A stretch of DNA of 6,287 nucleotides from Kiritimatiellia bacterium (lineage in GTDB: Bacteria; Verrucomicrobiota; Kiritimatiellia; RFP12; UBA3636): the NCBI GenBank assembly GCA_017450425.1, contig JAFSUV010000224.1:1-6287 (forward strand), written 5' to 3'. Within the stretch, counting starts at the first letter, position 1. The number at the start of each line of letters is the position of its first letter. Of the stretch, positions 1-5,145 are shown one piece after another. The notes below the pieces were generated by a model. It did not search any database. It had not been told where the DNA came from and worked only from the letters and a program-made list of their open reading frames with translations. The position numbers and the translations under genes are program-made.

Positions 1-1
1 A

Positions 2-10
2 TGGTAGAAT
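2..10 (+). promoter_or_regulatory. Possible extended -10 promoter element upstream of gmhA
   Basis: The bases TGGTAGAAT read as an extended -10 box: TG, one spacer base, then TAGAAT, which differs from TATAAT at one position. Transcription would begin near base 16-18, giving a leader of roughly 85 bases before the chosen gmhA start at 102. The -35 region lies outside the window. In a GC-rich sequence an AT-rich hexamer with a TG extension stands out, but a nine-base match can arise by chance, and this one could also sit inside the end of an upstream gene. Confidence 0.25.
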
Positions 11-101
11 CCGCCCCGCCAGCGCGTTTTGCCGCCGACTCCGGATCTTGAGCGGACTGTCGGGATTGGGTTCGATCTTCAACTGCGGTGGCCTGCAAAA
101 A

Positions 102-710
102 ATGTCCGAAGAAACGACAAACAGAATCCCCGGCCCCGGCTTGGGCGAGACAATTCGCGGCGCCGTGGCGGCGGTGGAGTCCCTCTCCGCCCTCGAAGGC
201 CGCTTTGAAGACGCGGTCTCCGCCGTCGTCGGCGCACTTGCCGGCGGCAACAAGGTGCTGACCGCAGGCAACGGCGGCAGCGCGGCCGGCGCGATGCACA
301 TGGCCGAAGAGCTCTCGGGCCGGTACTCGGCCGAGCGGCGCGCCCTGCCCGGCATGGCGCTTTGCGCCGACGGCACCGCGCTTACCTGCATCGGCAACGA
401 TTACGGGTTCGATTCGGTTTTTTCCCGCCAGGTCGAGGCTTTCTGCCGGCCGGGGGACGTGCTCGCGCTGTTCACGACGAGCGGCCGCTCCGCCAATCTC
501 GTGCGCGCGGCCGACGCCGCCCGCGCCCTCGGAGCGAAGGTGATCGGCTTCGTCGGGCATGGCGGCGGCGACCTCGCCGCGCACTGCGACATCCTCCTCG
601 ACGTTGCCGGCGCGGCTTCGCCGCGCGTGCAGGAGTGCCACGAAATGCTGATGCACGCCATACTGGAGCGCGTGGATGCCGCGTTCAAGGCACAGGGAGG
701 CGCCCGATGA
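102..710 (+). CDS. gmhA: Phosphoheptose isomerase (sedoheptulose-7-phosphate isomerase)
   Basis: Predicted cytoplasmic SIS-domain enzyme of 202 residues that converts sedoheptulose 7-phosphate to D-glycero-D-manno-heptose 7-phosphate, the first step toward ADP-heptose for lipopolysaccharide core. The sequence shows the sugar-phosphate loop GNGGSAA (56-62), the helix AMHMAEELSGRY (64-75), IGNDYGFDSVFSRQVEA (97-113), and the second phosphate-binding turn TTSGRSAN (125-132). The zinc/active-site residues of E. coli GmhA (His61, Glu65, Gln172, His180) correspond to His66, Glu70, Gln177 and His185, all with the same offset of five. This favours GmhA over the related replication factor DiaA. The length is close to the family's usual 190-200. 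The start at 102 was chosen over 48 because the 18 extra residues are Gly/Cys-rich and unlike the family; a weak GGTGG (87-91) lies 10 bases upstream. The stop overlaps the next start by ATGA. No partner heptose kinase or phosphatase gene is in the window. Confidence 0.9.
   Translation: MSEETTNRIPGPGLGETIRGAVAAVESLSALEGRFEDAVSAVVGALAGGNKVLTAGNGGSAAGAMHMAEELSGRYSAERRALPGMALCADGTALTCIGNDYGFDSVFSRQVEAFCRPGDVLALFTTSGRSANLVRAADAARALGAKVIGFVGHGGGDLAAHCDILLDVAGAASPRVQECHEMLMHAILERVDAAFKAQGGAR
695..700 (+). promoter_or_regulatory. Ribosome binding site for the exported protein gene
   Basis: GGGAGG lies inside the last codons of gmhA, six bases before the ATG at 707. It fixes that start: the reading frame stays open far upstream (to at least 362), but only as an out-of-frame shadow of gmhA. 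Together with the ATGA overlap it suggests translational coupling to gmhA. Confidence 0.6.
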
Positions 711-1693
711 GCACGTCGCGTTTCCATGGATTCGGAGCGTCCGCCGGCACGGCCTTGGCGGTCGCCGTCCAATTCTGCCTTCCGTGCGCCGCAGAGGCTC
801 AGGCGCGCGCAGCCGAGCCCCCTCGCGTTTCGAGTTCGCTTTCCGTCGTCGCGAAGATGGAAAAGGGGGAGTTCGTGCGCGGCGAAACCGTGGCCGTGTC
901 CGGCACTTTGCGCAACGGAGGGGACGAGGCGTTCGTGATCGACGACTACGGCGACTATGTCCGCAACTCGCTGAAGGTTTACGTTTTCGACGAAGAGTCG
1001 GGGCGGATGATCCTGCCGCGCGCCGGAGCGCCTTCTTCGGCGGTTGACGCCATTGTCGTCATGCCGGGCGGCGAAAAGACGTTCTCGATCGACATCGGCT
1101 CTCTTTACGATTTGCCGCGCCAGGGGCGGTTTCAGGCGGCGGTGGTCGCGACGCGCGGCGGCACTGACGGCGCGCCGGACGAAAGCGCAAGTTCGCGCCG
1201 CATGGCGTTTTCGGTCGTGGACGGCATTGCGCTCGCCTCCGCGGCGCGGGCGCGCACGAGGGACGGCTCCGGCGGCCGCTCGCTTCTTTTTTCGCTCGTG
1301 TATTGGGATCAGGCTTCGCGCCAGAACCTGTTCCTCCGGGTTTCCGACGCCGCGACCGGCGACATCGTGGCGTTTTTCCGTCTCGGCGCCTTCATCCGCA
1401 TGGCGGAGCCTTCGCTCGCCTTCGGGCAGGACGACACCGCCGTCGTGGTACAGCAGATTTCTCGCGACCGTTTCGCCAAAACCGTGGTCTGCTACGCAGC
1501 CGGGAAGGAGGGCATCGTCTCGCGCGATGACAATCTCGTGAGCGCCGATGCGATTTCAGAGTCTATTTCGACCCGCCTTGTGAACGAGCGTGTCGATCGC
1601 GTTTTTGAAGAGCGGCGCAAAGAACAGGGCGGGTTTTTCCGCAGGCACAAGACCCGCATCCCGGCTTCGACCGGCAACCAGACATCGCCGTAA
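707..1693 (+). CDS. Exported protein of unknown function with N-terminal beta-sandwich-like region
   Basis: I do not recognise the family of this 328-residue protein. Residues 1-32 look like a signal peptide: Arg5 and His7 near the N-terminus, a hydrophobic stretch at about 11-27, then small residues (AAEA, 28-31) suited to signal peptidase I. Cys24 and Cys27 do not sit in a convincing lipobox. Residues 45-172 alternate hydrophobic and polar positions and carry the phrase FVRGETVAVSGTLRNGG (56-72), typical of Ig-like or BsuPI-like beta-sandwich domains that describe 'constructive' or 'additive' folds; this is inference from pattern only. Residues 190-265 are a second strand-rich region (LLFSLVYWD, NLFLRVSD, DIVAFFRLG, TAVVVQQIS). 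The C-terminus (290-316) is charged and probably helical, ending Arg/Lys-rich. The start is set by GGGAGG six bases upstream and by the signal peptide beginning there. It overlaps gmhA by four bases and so is probably co-translated. The likely location is periplasm or cell surface. Confidence 0.75.
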   Translation: MSTSRFHGFGASAGTALAVAVQFCLPCAAEAQARAAEPPRVSSSLSVVAKMEKGEFVRGETVAVSGTLRNGGDEAFVIDDYGDYVRNSLKVYVFDEESGRMILPRAGAPSSAVDAIVVMPGGEKTFSIDIGSLYDLPRQGRFQAAVVATRGGTDGAPDESASSRRMAFSVVDGIALASAARARTRDGSGGRSLLFSLVYWDQASRQNLFLRVSDAATGDIVAFFRLGAFIRMAEPSLAFGQDDTAVVVQQISRDRFAKTVVCYAAGKEGIVSRDDNLVSADAISESISTRLVNERVDRVFEERRKEQGGFFRRHKTRIPASTGNQTSP

Positions 1694-1758
1694 ACGCTTT
1701 TCCACCGGCATCGCCGCTTTGAAGACAGAATCGGGAATCCGAACGAGGGCGCAGAAAC

Positions 1759-2760
1759 ATGTACATTAAAAGAAAAACCCGCTTTAGGCTTTTGGTGTTT
1801 TTGATCGTCGCGTCGTACGCGGCATTGCACGTGTTCGCACGAAGCGATCGCGGAAAAGCCGCGATTTTGCGCTGCCTGTCCGAAAAGTCCGGGCTGTGCG
1901 TCAAGGCGGCGAAAACCAGGCTTACGCCGGGTCTCTCGCTCCGGCTCGACGACGTTGCGGTTTCCTCCGCGAGCTGCGGAGACGCCTCCGGCGGCGCCGT
2001 GGTTTTCACCGCCCCGCGCGTCACGCTTTCGCTCAGGCGCCTTGGCGTCCGCGCCGAAGCCAACGCCGGCGCACGCATCTCGATCCCGCGCCCGGCGACC
2101 GGCAATGCGCGGTTCGACCGCATTGCGGGCGCCTTTTGCGGCGAATCGGGCGCGACCGTATATTCGTTCGGCAAGGCGTCGGAAAACTTCGGTTGCCTCT
2201 ATTTCTCGGTCTCCGGCGCGACCGTGACCGTCGCATCGAAGCGCGACGGCGGCGAGCCGGATGGCACCGGCGCGGCGCAGTCCGGCACCGTGTTTTCCGG
2301 CGTGTGCTGGTCGCGGCGTCCCGTGCGGCTTTCCGGCCACCCCGGAGCGGTTTACGACCGGCTCGAATACAACGGCGGCCCGGTGTGGGCGGAAAATGGC
2401 GACGACGCCATTTCCCCCTGCGACGCCCTGACGGTCGAAGATGAATGGTTCGAGCTCGGAATCCAAGGCGAAGTCGCCCGCTTTTGGAGCGAAAACCGGC
2501 CCGCCGGCCCGCGCCTCAAGGGAAATGTCTGCAAGGTGAAACCTCCGCGCGGCACGGCCGAAGAGGCCGGTCCGGGCAAACCAAACGACGAGCCGACACC
2601 GGTCGAGGCGCAGGCGGCGGCAGAGCCGCCGGAAGAAAAGGTCGAGCCGCCCGCAGACGAAGCAGAGCCGCCGGCAGAAGCGGACGCGCCGGAAACGGCC
2701 GGTGAAGCGGCGACGCCGGAAGGAGAACCATCCATGCCATTTGGAGAAACGACAAAATGA
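1759..2760 (+). CDS. Membrane-anchored AsmA-like protein with Pro/Glu/Ala-rich C-terminal tail, function unknown
   Basis: A 333-residue protein. A basic N-terminus (KRKTRFR, 4-10) is followed by one hydrophobic segment (about 11-26) with no clear cleavage site, so it is probably an inner-membrane anchor with the rest in the periplasm. Residues 30-115 follow the pattern of AsmA/TamB-type N-termini: a helix, then AKTRLTPGLSLRLDDVAVSS (51-70) and FTAPRVTLSLRRLGV (83-97), the 'element, base, derived strand' rhythm of that superfamily. The GspN fold is an alternative. It is far shorter than full AsmA. Residues 120-255 are a less recognisable globular part with several Cys (127, 146, 183, 221, 258). 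From about 262 to 326 the protein becomes a low-complexity Pro/Glu/Ala tail with EPP repeats, probably disordered or periplasm-spanning. GAGGG (1745-1749) lies nine bases before the start. The stop overlaps rhaB by ATGA. The assignment to AsmA-like is tentative; that it is a real gene is well supported. Confidence 0.7.
   Translation: MYIKRKTRFRLLVFLIVASYAALHVFARSDRGKAAILRCLSEKSGLCVKAAKTRLTPGLSLRLDDVAVSSASCGDASGGAVVFTAPRVTLSLRRLGVRAEANAGARISIPRPATGNARFDRIAGAFCGESGATVYSFGKASENFGCLYFSVSGATVTVASKRDGGEPDGTGAAQSGTVFSGVCWSRRPVRLSGHPGAVYDRLEYNGGPVWAENGDDAISPCDALTVEDEWFELGIQGEVARFWSENRPAGPRLKGNVCKVKPPRGTAEEAGPGKPNDEPTPVEAQAAAEPPEEKVEPPADEAEPPAEADAPETAGEAATPEGEPSMPFGETTK
2620..2674 (+). repeat. Short imperfect direct repeats encoding the EPP tail
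   Basis: The 13-base unit GCAGAGCCGCCGG occurs identically at 2620-2632 and 2662-2674, with a related copy (GTCGAGCCGCCCG, 2641-2653) between them. They encode AEPPEE, VEPPAD and AEPPAE in the tail of the AsmA-like protein. Such units could expand or contract by slippage, so tail length may vary between strains. Confidence 0.5.
2720..2725 (+). promoter_or_regulatory. Strong Shine-Dalgarno before an in-frame internal ATG next to rhaB
   Basis: AAGGAG lies eight bases before the ATG at 2734, which is in frame with the AsmA-like gene and would give only MPFGETTK before the stop at 2758-2760. This is among the best ribosome-binding sequences in the window. It is more likely to load ribosomes that terminate at the ATGA and restart on rhaB than to make a useful peptide. 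A second, weaker GGAG (2743-2746) lies ten bases before the rhaB start itself. Confidence 0.4.
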
Positions 2761-4250
2761 AAACGTGTCTTGCAGTAGATCTCGGCGCCGGAAGCGGTCG
2801 CGTAGTGGCCGCGCGTTTCGACGGCGGAAAAATCGTCCTTGAAGTGGTGTCGAGGTTCGACAACGCGCCCGTCGAATTCGGAGGGCACATCTTCTGGAAT
2901 TTTCCGCAACTTTTGTCGGACATCAGGGCGGGGCTTGTCGCGGGGGCCGCGAAATACGGCGAAATCGCGTCGGTCGGCGTTGACACTTGGGGCGTTGACT
3001 ATGGACTGCTCGACAAATCGGGCCGTCTGATCTCGCTCCCGTACGCCTACCGCGACTCGCGAAACTGCCCGGAACGGACGCAGGAAGTGTTCGACCTCGT
3101 GGGGAAGCGGAATCTCTACGACAGGACCGGCATACAGTTCATGGACTTCAACACGGTTTTCCAGCTGCACACGGAAAAGATCGAGAAATCCTCGTTCCTC
3201 GATGTCGCGGAGAAGCTCCTGTTCGTGCCCGATCTCGTGAACTACGCGCTTTGCGGCGTTGTCGCAAACGAAGCCACGATCGCATCGACCTCCGGCCTCG
3301 TCGATCTCGAAACGCGCGATTTTTCGCGGCCCGTCCTTTCGGCGATAGGCGTCGATCCCGCGCTGTTTTCGCCGCTGGTGAGGCCCGGCACCGTACTCGG
3401 CAAAATCAAGGGGCTTGCGGGCCTGGAGGGCGTGCCGGTCGTCGCCGTCGGCTCGCACGACACCGCTTCGGCCGTGGCGTCTGTGCCGGCCGATCCCGCC
3501 ACCCGCTGGGGATACCTCGCGACCGGCACGTGGGCGCTCCTCGGCATCGAAAGCGCCGCGCCGATCCTCGGCGACGAATCCTTTGCGCTCAACTACACGC
3601 ACGAAGGCGCGGTGAACGGCAAATTCCGCTTCCTCAAGAACTGCACCGGCATGTGGCTCGTGCAGGAATTGCGCCGCGCCTGGACGCGCGGCGACGCGGC
3701 TCCAAGTTGGGACGAGCTGACGCTCGAAGCGCGCTCCGCCGAGCCGTTCCGCTCGCTCATCGACCCCGACTGGGCGCCGTTCGCCTCGCCGGGAAAGATG
3801 CCGGAAAAAATGGCGCAGTTCTGCCGCATCACGGGGCAGCCTGTGCCGGAAACCCGCGGCCAGTTCTACCGCGCCGCCATGGAAGGCATCGTCATGCGCT
3901 ACCGCGAAGTGTGGGGCGAACTGGAAACGCTGTCGGGCTGCGGGCGCGACATCCTGCACATGATCGGCGGCGCGATCCGCGACTCCATGCACTGCCAGAT
4001 GGCGGCAGACGCCATGAAGGTGGAGATCGAATGCGGCCCCGTGGAAGGCTCCGCCACCGGCAACGCCGTGGCGCAGCTTGTCGGCCTCGGCGAAGCGGCC
4101 GATTTCGACGAAGGGCGCAGCATCGTGCGCGCTTCGATCGCGCCGGGTCGCGTCGAGCCGACGGGCAACGCCGCGCGCTGGGACGACGCCTTCCCGCGCT
4201 GGCTTGAGTTCAAGCGCACCGCTTCCGCGAGCCGCGTCGAGACTGTTTAG
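2757..4250 (+). CDS. rhaB: Rhamnulokinase (FGGY carbohydrate kinase)
   Basis: Cytoplasmic ATP-dependent kinase of 497 residues (E. coli RhaB has 489) that phosphorylates L-rhamnulose to L-rhamnulose 1-phosphate in rhamnose catabolism. Both FGGY lobes are complete. The N-terminal nucleotide loop is AVDLGAGSGRV (6-16). Rhamnulokinase-type signatures follow: VDTWGVDYGLLD (75-86), LPYAYRDSR (94-102), and TGIQFMDFNTVFQL (124-137). The catalytic base is expected to be Asp235 in VGSHDTASAV (231-240), matching Asp237 of E. coli. The C-terminal lobe has ATGTWALLGIES (255-266) and GPVEGSATGNAVAQ (427-440). The usual GGG motif near 404-409 reads GGAIRD instead of the GGGxQN of E. coli; downstream CQMAADA (413-419) aligns normally. 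The gene overlaps the upstream one by ATGA and ends 8 bases before the next. Isomerase, aldolase and transporter genes are absent from the window, so the true substrate could be a related ketose such as L-fuculose, though the sequence favours rhamnulose. Confidence 0.88.
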   Translation: MKTCLAVDLGAGSGRVVAARFDGGKIVLEVVSRFDNAPVEFGGHIFWNFPQLLSDIRAGLVAGAAKYGEIASVGVDTWGVDYGLLDKSGRLISLPYAYRDSRNCPERTQEVFDLVGKRNLYDRTGIQFMDFNTVFQLHTEKIEKSSFLDVAEKLLFVPDLVNYALCGVVANEATIASTSGLVDLETRDFSRPVLSAIGVDPALFSPLVRPGTVLGKIKGLAGLEGVPVVAVGSHDTASAVASVPADPATRWGYLATGTWALLGIESAAPILGDESFALNYTHEGAVNGKFRFLKNCTGMWLVQELRRAWTRGDAAPSWDELTLEARSAEPFRSLIDPDWAPFASPGKMPEKMAQFCRITGQPVPETRGQFYRAAMEGIVMRYREVWGELETLSGCGRDILHMIGGAIRDSMHCQMAADAMKVEIECGPVEGSATGNAVAQLVGLGEAADFDEGRSIVRASIAPGRVEPTGNAARWDDAFPRWLEFKRTASASRVETV

Positions 4251-4258
4251 CGACGGCA

Positions 4259-5131
4259 ATGAAAAACACGGACAGCGGCCGCAGCCCGGTGGCCTACAAG
4301 GTCGCCCGCCGCGAGGACGGGATGCCACTGCAGGATTTCCTCGCGGCGCACCTCGGCGTGTCGCGCCGCGCGGCGAAGCAGCAGATCGACGCCCGAATCG
4401 TGCGGGTGGACGGTCAATGCGTGTGGATGGCGCACCACCGCCTCCGCGCAGGCGGCATCGTCACGGTGGCCGGGTTCGCGGCTTCGCCGACTGCGGTTTC
4501 GAGCCGCCCGTCGAAGGCGAAAATCATCTGGCAGGACGAAAACTACCTCGTCGCGGACAAGCCCGCCGGAGTTCTCGTGAACGAGGCCCCCTTTTCGCTC
4601 GAAACCCTGCTCCGGACCCAGACCGGCAATCCCGACCTGAGGGCTTCGCACCGGCTGGACCGCGACACCACGGGCTGCGTCCTGTTCTCGAAATCCGACG
4701 CCGCCCACGACGCCGCGGTGGCCGTCTTCAAGCGCCACGCCGTGGCGAAAACGTACCGCACCGTGGTAAGCGGCAGGTGGGACGCCGAATCGTCCACGAT
4801 CGACCTGCCGCTCGACGGCCGCCGCGCGCTTTCGATGGTGCGGTGCATCCGGGCCAACAACAAGGCGTCGCACCTCGCGGTCCGCATCGAAACCGGCAGG
4901 ACGCACCAGATACGCCGCCACCTCGCCATGGCGCGGCACCCGGTGCTGGGTGACGGCGTGTACGGCCCGAAGTCGGTGGCCGATCTCGACCTCATGCGCC
5001 TCACGCGGCCGCTTCTTCACGCCGTCGAACTGGAGCTGGAGCATCCGCTCAGGCCCGGCGCCGCCATCAAGGTGTTTTCGCCGCTTCCGCAGGAGTTCCA
5101 CCGCTGGCTCAGAGCGCTCCGGCTCGAGTGA
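4259..5131 (+). CDS. RluA-family RNA pseudouridine synthase with S4 domain
   Basis: Predicted to isomerise specific uridines to pseudouridine in rRNA or tRNA; 290 residues, slightly shorter than RluC or RluD. An N-terminal S4 RNA-binding domain spans about 22-72 (LQDFLAAHLGVSRRAAKQQI, 24-43). The catalytic domain begins with IIWQDENYLVADKPAGVLV (89-107). The signature HRLDRDTTG (131-139) contains the catalytic aspartate, Asp134. The late motifs TGRTHQIRRHLA (212-223) and GDGVYG (231-236) are both intact. The segment after KPAG is NEAPFSLETLL, without the VVHP of classical RluD, so the RluA/C/D target cannot be named. The start at 4259 has no obvious ribosome-binding site. An internal ATG at 4322 has GAGGA just upstream (4312-4316), but it would remove the first strand (VAYKVARREDG) that usually precedes the S4 domain, so 4259 is kept. 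It sits 8 bases after rhaB and 14 before uvrB, probably co-transcribed with both. Confidence 0.87.
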   Translation: MKNTDSGRSPVAYKVARREDGMPLQDFLAAHLGVSRRAAKQQIDARIVRVDGQCVWMAHHRLRAGGIVTVAGFAASPTAVSSRPSKAKIIWQDENYLVADKPAGVLVNEAPFSLETLLRTQTGNPDLRASHRLDRDTTGCVLFSKSDAAHDAAVAVFKRHAVAKTYRTVVSGRWDAESSTIDLPLDGRRALSMVRCIRANNKASHLAVRIETGRTHQIRRHLAMARHPVLGDGVYGPKSVADLDLMRLTRPLLHAVELELEHPLRPGAAIKVFSPLPQEFHRWLRALRLE

Positions 5132-5145
5132 CAGGCGGTCGCGCC

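Noticed and set aside
1694..1758. Possible terminator between the exported-protein gene and the AsmA-like gene
   Set aside because: The only hairpin I see is a four-base CGGC/GCCG stem (1706-1716) followed by CTTT. It is too short, and it lacks a U-run.
1492..2466. 324-codon minus-strand frame spanning the gap before the AsmA-like gene
   Set aside because: It covers the end of one supported gene and most of another. The composition is Arg/Ala/Gly-rich without motifs, while the + strand frames have a signal peptide or membrane segment and ribosome-binding sites.
3251..4207. 318-codon + strand frame inside rhaB
   Set aside because: The translation is almost entirely Arg, Ala, Gly, Pro and His, typical of an out-of-frame reading of GC-rich coding sequence. 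RhaB motifs lie in the other frame.
2352..4328. 658-codon open frame on the minus strand across rhaB
   Set aside because: It lies antisense to a clearly homologous rhaB. Its translation is His/Arg/Ala-rich with no recognisable motif, as expected from the complement of GC-rich codons.
4322..5131. Shorter pseudouridine synthase starting at the internal ATG with GAGGA upstream
   Set aside because: It would delete the strand that normally leads into the S4 domain. The upstream start keeps the family architecture.
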